64,000 nucleotides of DNA from Aurantiacibacter arachoides (GTDB taxonomy: Bacteria > Pseudomonadota > Alphaproteobacteria > Sphingomonadales > Sphingomonadaceae), in the NCBI RefSeq assembly GCF_009827335.1, contig NZ_WTYH01000001.1, forward strand, positions 124,001 through 188,000. Direction: 5' to 3'. A program made the translations under genes and the position numbers. This document shows positions 9,461-20,976 of the stretch, one piece after another. The notes under the pieces are model-generated. The model made no database searches. It saw only the letters and a program-made list of their open reading frames with translations, and had not been told where the DNA came from. Positions within the stretch are counted from its first letter, which is position 1, and each line of letters begins with the position of its first letter.

Positions 9461-10747
9461 ATGAAATTCGCCGCCATTCTCGCCGTCGCTGCGTCCACAC
9501 TTGCCTTGGCAGCACCCGCGCTGGCGCAGCAGCAGCAGCGGCAGGTCATTCACGCTGGCCACCTGATCCGCGACGCCGAGGGTGCGTTTGACGGACCGGC
9601 GACGATCACCGTGGAGGGCGGGCGCATCCTGTCCATCGAGGATGGTCTGCAGCCGGCGCCCGCCGGAGCCGAACTGATCGACCTGTCGGACAAGACCGTG
9701 ATGCCCGGGCTTATCGACCTGCACGTTCACCTTGACGGCAATCCCAGCGGCGACTTTCGCGATGCTGCCGTCGAGAGTGACGAGTGGGCAACGCTGACGG
9801 GCGCGGTCAACGCGCGCAGCACGCTGGCCGCGGGTTTCACCACGGTGCGCGACATGGGCAGCTATCCGCAATCGATGTTCGCCGTGCGCCGCGCCGTGGC
9901 CGAGGGCACCATGCCGGGGCCACGCATCCTCGCCTCCGGCCCGCCGCTCGCCATCATCGGCGGGCACGGCGACGTTTCGGGCTTCCGCCCGGAAGTGAAC
10001 GACGCCCTCGACACCGGCTTCACCTGCACCGGCCCTGCCGAATGCGCGGCGCGCGTGCGGCAGGCGGCGCAGAACGGATCGGACTGGATCAAGATCACCG
10101 CGACCGGCGGCGTCCTCAGCCAGCAGGGCCGCGGGCTGGAGGCGCACTTCACCCATGCCGAGATGGAGGCCATCGTCGAGGTGGCGAGCGCGCTCGGCCT
10201 CGACGTTGCCGCCCACGCCCACGGCGCGCGGGGTATCGAGGCGGCGGCCAATGCCGGCATCTCAACGATCGAACACGGCACCTATCTCGATCCCGGCGCG
10301 CTGGACGCCATGGCCGAGCACGGCACCGTCCTCGTGCCCACGCTGATGGCCTTTCAGGGCGTCATCGAACGACTGGATACCGGCGTCTATACCCCCACCG
10401 TGGAAACGAAGATCCGCCAGGTGGCCGAGATCGTCGGCGATGCCGTTCGCGAGGCACGGCGGCGCGGCATTACCGTGGCCTTCGGCACCGATGCCGGCGT
10501 GTTCGAGCACGGCCGTAACGCTGGCGAGTTCGCCTTGCTGACGCAGGCCGGGCTGACCGACCGGGAAGCCGTGGCCAGCGCCACCACGGTCGCGGCCCGG
10601 GTGCTACACATGGAAGACGAGATCGGCCGCCTCGCGCCTGGCTACTCGGCGGACATGATCGCGCTCGATGGCAATCCGCTGGAGAACGCCGCGCTGCTGG
10701 AGGACGTCGACTGGGCGATGGCTGGCGGACGCGCGCTGGCGGACTAA
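9461..10747 (+). CDS. exported metal-dependent amidohydrolase (imidazolonepropionase/Xaa-Pro dipeptidase-like)
   Basis: A 428-residue amidohydrolase-1 enzyme with a Sec signal peptide (about residues 1-22, ending ALAAPALAQ), so periplasmic. The composite beta-sandwich and barrel fold is indicated by MPGLIDLHVHLDG, whose HVH binds metal (about 86). Further signs are DWIKITATGG (about 210, the Lys usually carboxylated to bridge two metals), the AHAHG and IEHGTYLD histidines, and FGTDAGVFEHG with the catalytic Asp (about 345). The exported members I recall cleave acyl-amino acids or dipeptides. It follows a strong terminator and stands alone. Confidence 0.82.
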   Translation: MKFAAILAVAASTLALAAPALAQQQQRQVIHAGHLIRDAEGAFDGPATITVEGGRILSIEDGLQPAPAGAELIDLSDKTVMPGLIDLHVHLDGNPSGDFRDAAVESDEWATLTGAVNARSTLAAGFTTVRDMGSYPQSMFAVRRAVAEGTMPGPRILASGPPLAIIGGHGDVSGFRPEVNDALDTGFTCTGPAECAARVRQAAQNGSDWIKITATGGVLSQQGRGLEAHFTHAEMEAIVEVASALGLDVAAHAHGARGIEAAANAGISTIEHGTYLDPGALDAMAEHGTVLVPTLMAFQGVIERLDTGVYTPTVETKIRQVAEIVGDAVREARRRGITVAFGTDAGVFEHGRNAGEFALLTQAGLTDREAVASATTVAARVLHMEDEIGRLAPGYSADMIALDGNPLENAALLEDVDWAMAGGRALAD

Positions 10748-10853
10748 CCAAGTCCTTGAATAAAAGCGCCCACGGATCGGCGCTTGGCAAGTCCCGCGAA
10801 ATCGCTAGCACTGCTGCAGTGCAACACAGCATGTCAGCCGAGTCGTGGATACC

Positions 10854-11006
10854 ATGCCGATCAGGACCGAAATTGCCTACGCCATCATCGCTGTAATCAT
10901 CGCGGCGCTACTGATCGGTTTGCGTCTCTTCCTGCGCCGGAGGGAAAAGGACCGCCGGATGCGGTGGGGGCGACCGCATCGTCGCCGCCGGCGCAAGTCG
11001 TCCTGA
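10854..11006 (+). CDS. small single-pass membrane protein (50 aa)
   Basis: A 50-codon frame starting MPIRTEIAY. It has one clear hydrophobic helix (AIIAVIIAALLIGL, residues about 10-23) followed by a strongly basic tail (RRREKDRRMR, then RPHRRRRRKSS). The positive-inside rule would put the C-terminus in the cytoplasm. No family is recognised. It fills the gap between the amidohydrolase and the dienelactone-hydrolase-like gene, on the same strand as both. No strong ribosome-binding site is seen. The hydrophobic-then-basic pattern supports a real peptide, but at this size it could be chance. Confidence 0.4.
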   Translation: MPIRTEIAYAIIAVIIAALLIGLRLFLRRREKDRRMRWGRPHRRRRRKSS

Positions 11007-11093
11007 TCGAGAAATCGCTGGCTTACCGGACTCGCGCATTCGTGCGGGGCTGCTATCGTCGTTCGCGACAACGCTTTCGCGAGAGGAACGACA

Positions 11094-11951
11094 ATGTGTG
11101 ACCAGGACCATCTCCATGCCATGCCGCGGATGAACCGCAGAAGCTTCGGCGCGCTGGCCGGCATGGGCGCGCTCGCCGCCTGCACCTCGATGGAAGGGTC
11201 CGGCTCGGCTGGAGGGCTCACGCAGAGTTCGGTCAGCTTCGCCGCGGACGGCGGCACGATGGACGGCGTGTTCATCCATCCTGCCGAAGGGCGGCACCCC
11301 GGCGTGATCCTGTGGCCCGACATCGCCGGCCTGCGCCCCGCCAAGATCGAGATGGGCCGGCGGCTGGCGGCCGAAGGCTATGCCGTGCTGGTCGCCAATC
11401 CCTATTACCGCTCCGTCGCCGGGCAGCAGTTCGCCGATTTCGATGCCTGGCGCGACGGCGGGATGCAGGTGACGCAGCCATGGCGCGCGCGCAACACGCC
11501 CGAGGCGGTGACCGCGGCGGCGCGCAGGGTGGTCGGCTGGCTCGATGCGCAGGCGGCTGTCGATACCGCGCGCGGGATCGGCAACCAGGGCTATTGCATG
11601 ACCGGCAGCTGGACCATCCTGACCGCCGCCGCCGTCCCCTCGCGGGTGAAGGCCGCCGCCAGCTTCCACGGTGGCGGGCTGGTGGGCGATGGCCCGATGG
11701 CGCCGGTGAACCTGCTGTCGCGGCTTGCCCCCGATGCGCAGGCGTTGATCGCCATTGCCCGCGACGACGATGCGCAGGCGCCGAACGACAAGGTCGCCCT
11801 GCGCGCCGCGGCGGAGGCGGCCGCCGCCGATATCGCGGTGGAGGTCTATGCCGGCGACCACGGCTGGACCGTGCTCGACAGCCCCGTCTACAACGCGGCC
11901 GAGGCCAACCGCGCGTGGACCGCACTGCTCGCACTCTACGCGCAGCTCTGA
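11094..11951 (+). CDS. dienelactone hydrolase family protein with lipoprotein/Tat-like N-terminus
   Basis: A 285-residue alpha/beta hydrolase of the dienelactone hydrolase family. After a polar lead (residues 1-14) comes MNRRSFGALAGMGALAAC, a twin-arginine-like start ending in a lipobox (LAAC), so the protein may be exported and lipidated. The Cys nucleophile lies in GYCMTGSW (about residue 168), with a later Asp and the His in GDHGW (about 262) completing the Cys-His-Asp triad. Classical enzymes open lactone rings in chlorocatechol degradation, but exported paralogues have unknown substrates. The start at 11094 follows GAGAGGAACGACA; the MNRRSF Met is a possible alternative. Confidence 0.78.
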   Translation: MCDQDHLHAMPRMNRRSFGALAGMGALAACTSMEGSGSAGGLTQSSVSFAADGGTMDGVFIHPAEGRHPGVILWPDIAGLRPAKIEMGRRLAAEGYAVLVANPYYRSVAGQQFADFDAWRDGGMQVTQPWRARNTPEAVTAAARRVVGWLDAQAAVDTARGIGNQGYCMTGSWTILTAAAVPSRVKAAASFHGGGLVGDGPMAPVNLLSRLAPDAQALIAIARDDDAQAPNDKVALRAAAEAAAADIAVEVYAGDHGWTVLDSPVYNAAEANRAWTALLALYAQL

Positions 11952-12150
11952 CCGCAATCGTGGACGGGCGCGGGCTACGAATTTACCGATTCGCCGCCCC
12001 GCCCGCCTCTCGGTCCGTCTTGGCTGCGGCACGGGTGCGATTATTCCATCCGCACGAATGCCGCGCTTCGTCTCAACCTGAATTGTTCTTCGGCCCGCGC
12101 CGCAGCACACCGCTGCCGACGGGGGTCGACGGATGAAACGGAGTTGGACG

Positions 12151-12522
12151 ATGAAGACTTTTGCAATGCTGGGCGCAGCGGGTTCGCTGCTATTTGCCGG
12201 TGCCGCCATGGCGCAGGAATTGCCGGCGCAGGCCGAAACCAGCGTTACTGCCGCCACCGCCTTTACCGACGAACAGGTCGACAGCTTCGTGGATGCGGCC
12301 GTCGCAATGCGCGCGGCGCAGGCGGAAATCGCGGCCGACGCAACGGTGACAGCCGAGGCGCGGCAGGCGCGGGCGCTCGAAGTGCTGGCGCAGGCCGGGA
12401 TCGAGGCGGATACCTACAATGCCATCGGCGCGGCGATGCAGTCCGATCCCGCCGTGGCGCAGCGGGTGCAACTCGCGCTGGGCGCAAGGGCGCAGGCCGC
12501 GCAGGGCAACGACAACAGCTAG
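12151..12522 (+). CDS. exported DUF4168-like small protein
   Basis: About 123 residues, starting at the ATG at 12151 (MKTFAML), which has GGAG 7 bases upstream; an in-frame ATG at 12133 is the alternative. It has a Sec signal peptide ending AAMAQ at about residue 22, then an Ala/Glu/Gln-rich helical mature region. The phrase FTDEQVDSFVDAA followed by a helical segment with YNAIGAAMQSDP resembles DUF4168 proteins, which are short periplasmic proteins of unknown function. It is followed by a hairpin terminator and is convergent with the aldo/keto reductase. Confidence 0.6.
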   Translation: MKTFAMLGAAGSLLFAGAAMAQELPAQAETSVTAATAFTDEQVDSFVDAAVAMRAAQAEIAADATVTAEARQARALEVLAQAGIEADTYNAIGAAMQSDPAVAQRVQLALGARAQAAQGNDNS

Positions 12523-12543
12523 GCGCCCCAACGCATGGGACGG

Positions 12544-12578
12544 CGGGCTCCGGTGGCGAAGGCTGCCGGAGCCCGTTT
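12544..12578. terminator. convergent-gene hairpin (terminator candidate)
   Basis: CGGGCTCCGG and CCGGAGCCCG form a perfect 10-bp stem around a 12-base loop. It lies between the DUF4168-like stop and the convergent aldo/keto reductase stop, followed by TTTCG on the plus strand. The stem is strong but the U-tract is weak. Confidence 0.6.
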
Positions 12579-12583
12579 CGCGT

Positions 12584-13579
12584 TCAGGCGAATTCCTCGG
12601 TATCGATCGTCGGGCGGATCGCGTCGTGGTAACGATGGCCGTGGACGGTCTGGTGGTTCACCAGTTCGCCCGCCTTTGCGATGGCCTCGGCCGGAATGGG
12701 AACCGTCGCCGCGGCAAAATTCTCTTCCAGATGCGCCATGCTGGTGGTGCCGGGAATGACGTGCACGGCCTCGCCCTGCTCCAGCACCCAACGCAGCGCG
12801 AGCTGCGCCGGGGTGACCGAATGGTCGCGGGCAAGCGCCTCGAACCGTTCGATCACGGCCAGGTTCTTAGGCCAGTTCGCGGGATCGAAGCGGGGCATCT
12901 TCGTCCTGAGGTCGCTGTCCTCCAGCGTGGCGGGATCGCGCAGCACGCCACCGAATGCGCCGCGCCCCGTCGGGCTGAAGGCGACGAGGGCAATGCCGAG
13001 CGCCTTGCAGGTGTCCAGCACGCCGATTTCCACGTTGCGGGTCCACAGCGAATATTCGGGCTGCACCGCGGCCATCGGATGGACGGCGTGCGCCTCGCGG
13101 ATATGCGCGGCGCTCCATTCGGAAACGCCATAGGCGCCGATCTTGCCCGCCTCGATCGCTCGCACCATCGCCCCCACGCTGTCCGAGATGGGCACCTTGG
13201 GATCGAACCGGTGCATGTAGAACAGGTCGATGTGATCGGTACCCAGCCGCCCGAGGCTGGCGTCGAGGTTCGCCGTGATATCTTCCGGCGCGCAGGAAAC
13301 CCCGCGCTTCGGCCCGTCCACCACTATGCCGCACTTGCTGGCGAGGAAGAACTCGGCCCGCCGGTGCATCACCGCCTCGGCCAGCAGCTCCTCGTTCCTG
13401 CCACCGCCGTAGATGTTGGCCGTGTCGAGGTGGTCGTAGCCCAGATCGAGCGCGCGGTTGAGCAAGGCGACGGCATCCGCGCGCGGGGGCGGGGTGCCAT
13501 AGGCCCACGACAGGTTCATGCAGCCAAGCCCGATCGGGTGCAGCGCGCGCCCGGCAATCTGTCGCCTTGCGATGGCCAT
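12584..13579 (-). CDS. aldo/keto reductase
   Basis: A 331-residue NADPH-dependent (beta/alpha)8 oxidoreductase. The start at 13579 (MAIARRQIAG) overlaps the ligC stop as TGATG, implying translational coupling; the longer open frame upstream is rejected. Motifs are GLGCMNLSWAYG near the N-terminus, the catalytic Asp/Tyr segment DTANIYGGGRNEEL (about 48-61), LASKCG with the active-site Lys, and DLFYMHRFD (about 118). As the distal gene of the leftward lig operon it may reduce an aromatic aldehyde or semialdehyde by-product, but that is inference from position. Confidence 0.85.
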   Translation of the reverse strand: MAIARRQIAGRALHPIGLGCMNLSWAYGTPPPRADAVALLNRALDLGYDHLDTANIYGGGRNEELLAEAVMHRRAEFFLASKCGIVVDGPKRGVSCAPEDITANLDASLGRLGTDHIDLFYMHRFDPKVPISDSVGAMVRAIEAGKIGAYGVSEWSAAHIREAHAVHPMAAVQPEYSLWTRNVEIGVLDTCKALGIALVAFSPTGRGAFGGVLRDPATLEDSDLRTKMPRFDPANWPKNLAVIERFEALARDHSVTPAQLALRWVLEQGEAVHVIPGTTSMAHLEENFAAATVPIPAEAIAKAGELVNHQTVHGHRYHDAIRPTIDTEEFA

Positions 13580-14541
13580 CAGGACCAGCCGTCCTGCGCT
13601 TCCAGGCTGGCCGCCAGCGCGCCGATGGTGCGATAGCATTCGATGGTGTCGGCCACCGAGCTGTTCGGCTCGCGCCCTTCGCGGATCGCGGCGATGAATT
13701 CGCGGTCCTGCAATTCAATGCCGTTGGTGGAGGGCACGTCCATGCCGGAGAGGTCGATGGGCTCGTCCTTGCCGTTGAACAGGTCGTCATACCGCGCGAG
13801 GTAGGTGCCGGTGTCGCCGATGTAGCGGAAGAAGGTGCCGAACGGCCCTTCGTTGTTGAAGCTCAATGACAGGGTCAGGATCTGGCCCTTGTCGGTCTTC
13901 ATCTGGATCGACTGGTCCATGGCAATGCCGAGGTCCGGGTGCTTCGGCCCCTGCAGGATGTTGGCGGCCACGATCTTCCCGCCGGTCATGTACTGGAAGA
14001 TGTCGATGGTGTGCGCGCTGTGATGCCACAGCAGGTGGTCGGTCCAGCTGCGCGGCTCGCCTTTGGCGTTCCTGTTCTCGCGGCGGAAGAAGTAGGTTTC
14101 CACGTCCATGCTGAGGATTTCCAGATCGCCTGCGTCGATGCGCTGCTTCACCCACTGGTGGCTGGGATTGAAGCGGCGGGTGTGCCCGGCCATGCAGACG
14201 AGGCCGGTTTCCTGCTGCTTGGCCAGCACGGCCTCGGCATCGGCAAGGCTGTCGGCCAGCGGAATTTCCACCTCCACGTGCTTGCCCGCATCCATCGCCT
14301 TTATCGCCTGGTCGGCGTGCATCTGCGTGGGCGTGCACAGGATGACGGCGTCGATCTCGGGGTTCTCGAGCATCTTTTCGTAGTCGGTCGTGGCCTCGGC
14401 AATGCCGTACTTGTCGGCCATTTCCTGCGTCTTGTCCTGCGTGCGGCCGACCAGGCTGACGACCTCGACCCCGTCGATGTTCTTCAGCCCGTCGAGGTGC
14501 TTTTCTCCGAATGCGCCGCCACCGGCGAGTGCGATTTTCAT
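13579..14541 (-). CDS. ligC: 4-carboxy-2-hydroxymuconate-6-semialdehyde dehydrogenase
   Basis: A 320-residue Gfo/Idh/MocA-family dehydrogenase, close in length and context to LigC (about 315 residues). LigC oxidises the hemiacetal form of the protocatechuate 4,5-cleavage product with NADP to 2-pyrone-4,6-dicarboxylate. The Rossmann dinucleotide loop is ALAGGGAFGEKH at residues 4-15. The family's acidic/Lys catalytic region follows at about residue 95 as HVEVEIPLADS, where many Gfo/Idh enzymes have EKP; here EIP replaces it. The segment LWHHSAHTIDIFQYM is family-typical. The gene lies 135 bases after ligB, across a GC-rich repeat, and is coupled to the aldo/keto reductase. Confidence 0.88.
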   Translation of the reverse strand: MKIALAGGGAFGEKHLDGLKNIDGVEVVSLVGRTQDKTQEMADKYGIAEATTDYEKMLENPEIDAVILCTPTQMHADQAIKAMDAGKHVEVEIPLADSLADAEAVLAKQQETGLVCMAGHTRRFNPSHQWVKQRIDAGDLEILSMDVETYFFRRENRNAKGEPRSWTDHLLWHHSAHTIDIFQYMTGGKIVAANILQGPKHPDLGIAMDQSIQMKTDKGQILTLSLSFNNEGPFGTFFRYIGDTGTYLARYDDLFNGKDEPIDLSGMDVPSTNGIELQDREFIAAIREGREPNSSVADTIECYRTIGALAASLEAQDGWS

Positions 14542-14544
14542 GTC

Positions 14545-14675
14545 AAACTCCCACTCCCCTTCAGGGGAGGGGGCCGGGGGGAGGGGGAGTCTCGCACCGG
14601 CCCTGTTGTCTTGTCAGGTATGGAGAGGACGGCCCCCTCTCCCAACCCTCTCCCCTCAGGGCGAGAGGGCTATGC
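14545..14675. repeat. GC-rich palindromic intergenic repeat between ligB and ligC
   Basis: Poly-G/C blocks, such as CTCCCCTTCAGGGGAGGGGG near 14555 and CCTCTCCCCTCAGGGCGAGAGG near 14650, are arranged as inverted copies of each other. Each has its own small hairpin (CCCCT-TC-AGGGG). This resembles the interspersed GAGGGG/CCCCTC-type elements common between sphingomonad genes. Located inside an operon, it could act as an RNA-processing or stability element. Confidence 0.55.
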
Positions 14676-14676
14676 G

Positions 14677-16362
<1,686 letters not shown>

Positions 16363-16366
<4 letters not shown>

Positions 16367-17388
16367 AGCCCGCGGTCCTTCAGGATCGCGTCGAGGCGGG
16401 GATAGACCCGGCGGGCATTGCCCTCGAAGATCATGTGCCGCTCCTCGGCGGAAATATCGAGCGCGTCGACATAGCGCTTGGTGTCGTCGAAATAGTGGCC
16501 GGTCTGCGGATCGATCCCGCGCACCGCGCCCACCATCTCGCTGCCGAACAGGATGTTCTTGTTGGCGATGACGTCAGCCAGAAGGTCGATGCCGGGCTGG
16601 TGGTAGACGCAGGTGTCGAAGAACACGTTGTTCATCAGGTGCTGCTCGATGTCCGGCTGCTTCAGCATGTCGGCAAGGCCGCGATAGCGCCCCCAGTGAT
16701 AGGGCACCGCCCCGCCGCCGTGGGGGATGATCAGCTTGAGATCGGGGAAGCGGCTGAACAGGTCGCCCTCCAGCAGCTGCATGAAGGCCACCGTGTCTGC
16801 CGCCAGGTAATAGCCGCCCGTCGCGTGCATGGCCGGGTTGCAGCTGCCCGACACGTGGATCATCGCGGGCACCTGCAGTTCGCACATCGCCTCGTAGATG
16901 GGGAACCAGTATTCGTCCGTCAGCGGGGGATGGGTGAAGTGCCCGCCGCCCGGATCGGGGTTGAGGTTGCAGACGACGAAGTTGAGCTCTTCCACGCAGC
17001 GGCGCAGTTCCTTGACGCTTTCGGCAAGGTCGGACTTCGGGCTTTGCGGCAACATGCAGCCGCCGACGAAGGTGTCGGGGAACAGCTGGGTGACGCGGTA
17101 GATCAGGTCGTTGCAAGCCCTCGCCCATGCGCTCGCCACCGCCTGGTCGCCCACGTGCGGGGCCATGGCGCTGGCGCGGGGGGAAAAGATGGTCAGATCG
17201 GCGCCGCGTTCCTGCACCAGCTTGAGCTGGTTGTCCTCGATCGTCTGGCGGATTTCGTCGTCGGAAATGGCGGGATAGGGCGGGGCGGGCTCCCCCGCCT
17301 TGTAGGCCGCCTTCTGTTGTTCACGCCAGGCGTCGTGCCCCTTGGGAAGCACCGTGTAGTGGCCGTGGCAGTCGATAATCAGGCTCAT
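16363..17388 (-). CDS. ligJ: 4-oxalomesaconate hydratase
   Basis: A 341-residue amidohydrolase-fold hydratase, identical in length to SYK-6 LigJ. It hydrates oxalomesaconate to 4-carboxy-4-hydroxy-2-oxoadipate (CHA). The metal-binding start is DCHGHY (residues 6-11, with His8 and His10). Further sites are MIHVSGSCNP (His at about 178), IIPHGGGAVPYH (about 224) and the late acidic FGSEMVGA at about 283, Glu where most amidohydrolases have Asp, as in LigJ. The start at 17388 gives MSLIIDCHGHY and overlaps the upstream stop as ATGA; the longer open frame is rejected. Confidence 0.94.
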
Positions 17389-18194
17389 GCAAGCTCCTTC
17401 GTGGCGGCGGCGCGCTGCGACAGGGCCGTGCCCCGGCTCATCACCGGGTCCACGCCAAGGCTTGCCAGCATCGCGCAGGCCTCGTCCATTTCGGCGGCCC
17501 GGCGCAAGCCATGCGTGGCCATGCGCTCGCGGTTGTAGGCGATGCGGTCGATCCACGGCATCGCGGTTTCGCTGGCGTCGAGCGAGGCGGTGACTTCGGC
17601 CAGCACGCCTTCCGCCTCGGCAGCGGCGGCGCATTCGGCGCTCAGCGCCTCCAGCCCTTTCACCATCACCGAGCGGCACAGCTTGATCGCGCTCGCCCGG
17701 CCGACCGCGTTGCCGACCACGCGCACATTGTCGAACCCGAGCAGCGCGAGCGTGGCGGCGGCGGTGTCGGCATCAGGGCCGGAAACCAGCAGGGGCACCG
17801 TCAGCCCCCGGCCGACCGGCGCCATCACCGCGACATCGACATAGCGCCCGCCCGCCGCCGTGACCGCTTCGGCTGCCTGGCGCTTGGTAGCCGGAGCGAC
17901 GGAATTCATGTCCAGCCACAGCGCGCCCGGCGGCAGCAGGGCGGCGTAGTCCCGCGCGGCGGCCAGCGCCTGGTCTGCGGTCACAAGGCTCAGCACAACC
18001 TCGGCCCCGGCGAGCGCGGCGGCGGCATCGTTGCCTGCCTCGACGCGGCACTGGGCCATCACCGCGCGGCGGGACGCGAGCAGGTCCCAGCCGCGGGCAC
18101 GGCCTTGCCATCCGGCACCGCGGGCGAAGCATTCACTCGCCTCGCCAAAGCCGATCAGCGCCACCTGCGGGCAGAAATGTTGCGAATCCATCAT
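17385..18194 (-). CDS. NAD(P)-dependent beta-hydroxyacid dehydrogenase-like protein (6PGDH fold, DUF1932-type)
   Basis: A 269-residue protein with an N-terminal Rossmann domain (VALIGFGEASECFARG, residues 11-26) and an all-helical C-terminal domain containing GRASAIKLCRSVMVKGLEAL. This is the DUF1932 pattern of short 6-phosphogluconate/3-hydroxyisobutyrate dehydrogenase relatives. The Lys in AIKLCRS corresponds to the family's catalytic Lys region. Similar genes of unproven role accompany lig genes in other sphingomonads, as I recall. It is the first gene of the leftward lig operon, coupled to ligJ by ATGA. Two consecutive ATGs (18194, 18191) are possible starts. Confidence 0.8.
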   Translation of the reverse strand: MMDSQHFCPQVALIGFGEASECFARGAGWQGRARGWDLLASRRAVMAQCRVEAGNDAAAALAGAEVVLSLVTADQALAAARDYAALLPPGALWLDMNSVAPATKRQAAEAVTAAGGRYVDVAVMAPVGRGLTVPLLVSGPDADTAAATLALLGFDNVRVVGNAVGRASAIKLCRSVMVKGLEALSAECAAAAEAEGVLAEVTASLDASETAMPWIDRIAYNRERMATHGLRRAAEMDEACAMLASLGVDPVMSRGTALSQRAAATKELA

Positions 18195-18328
18195 CCGGCT
18201 GCCTCTCGACGAAAGCTTCTACCAATTGTAAGTAGTGCTTACAAGTTGGTCGCCCTTGCCAAACCCATGCTTGACCTTGCCTTCGGCACGGGTCCACGCG
18301 GGGGCGTCGTGGTAGAGGAGAATTGCCG
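18195..18328. promoter_or_regulatory. divergent lig promoter with palindromic operator
   Basis: This is the only non-coding stretch between the leftward ligJABC and rightward ligKUI operons. At 18221-18250, ACCAATTGTAAG, a 5-base spacer and CTTACAAGTTGGT form a near-perfect 12-bp inverted repeat. A LysR-type (LigR-like), MarR-type or IclR-type regulator would fit; none is encoded here. The inner 19-mer, AATTGTAAGTAGTGCTTAC (18224-18242), recurs in related form before ligM and the ALDH gene. GAGGAG at 18317-18322 is the ligK ribosome-binding site. Confidence 0.7.
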
Positions 18329-18990
18329 ATGGGCGTCGTCGTCCAGAACATCCAGCGCGCCGATGCCGAGGTGGTCACCGCGCTCGGCCGGTGCGGCGTC
18401 GCCACCGTGCACGAGGCGCAGGGCCGCACGGGCCTGCTCGCCAGCTACATGCGGCCCATCTATCCCGGCGCGCGCATCGGTGCGACGGCCATCACGGTCA
18501 GCGTGCCGCCCGGCGACAACTACATGGTCCACGCCGCGATCGAGCAATGCCAGGAGGGCGACGTTCTGGTGATCGCGCCGACAAGCCCGTGCGAGGACGG
18601 TTACTTCGGCGACCTCCTTGCCACCAGTGCCCAGGCACGGGGCGTGCGCGGCCTGATCATCGACGCCGGCATTCGCGACGTGCGCGACCTGACCGAGATG
18701 GACTTCCCCGTCTGGGCCAAGCGCGTGTTCGCGCAAGGCACAATCAAGGCGAGCCTTGGCAGCGTGAACGTGGACGTCGTGTGCGCCAGCGCCTTCATCC
18801 GCGCGGGCGACGTGATCGTGGCCGACGACGACGGGGTCTGCGTCGTGCGGCGCGAGGATGCGGAGATTGTGCTGAAGAAGGCGCAGGCGCGCGAGGCCAA
18901 CGAGGAAGACAAGCGCCAGCGGCTGGCCAACGGCGAGCTTGGTCTCGACATGTACGGCTTCCGCCAGAAGCTCACCGACATGGGTCTGAA

Positions 18991-19000
<10 letters not shown>
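18329..19000 (+). CDS. ligK: 4-carboxy-4-hydroxy-2-oxoadipate aldolase
   Basis: A 223-residue class II (metal-dependent) pyruvate aldolase of the HMG/CHA aldolase family. It cleaves CHA to pyruvate and oxaloacetate and can also decarboxylate oxaloacetate. The family core is [22 protein letters not shown], running into AGIRDVRDL (about residues 94-125); the Gly-rich loop, the Arg and the Asp after it bind pyruvate and the metal. The ATG at 18329 follows GAGGAGAATTGCCG; a TTG two codons earlier is less likely. Its last 10 bases overlap the ligU start. Confidence 0.93.
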
Positions 19001-20932
<1,932 letters not shown>

Positions 20933-20976
20933 CAGATTCTCCCGGCTTTGAGGAGGATCGCGGACGGGAGTGAGCG

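Noticed and set aside
10908..12257. 449-codon minus-strand frame over the dienelactone-hydrolase-like gene
   Set aside because: Antisense shadow; the plus strand carries the Cys nucleophile motif and lipobox.
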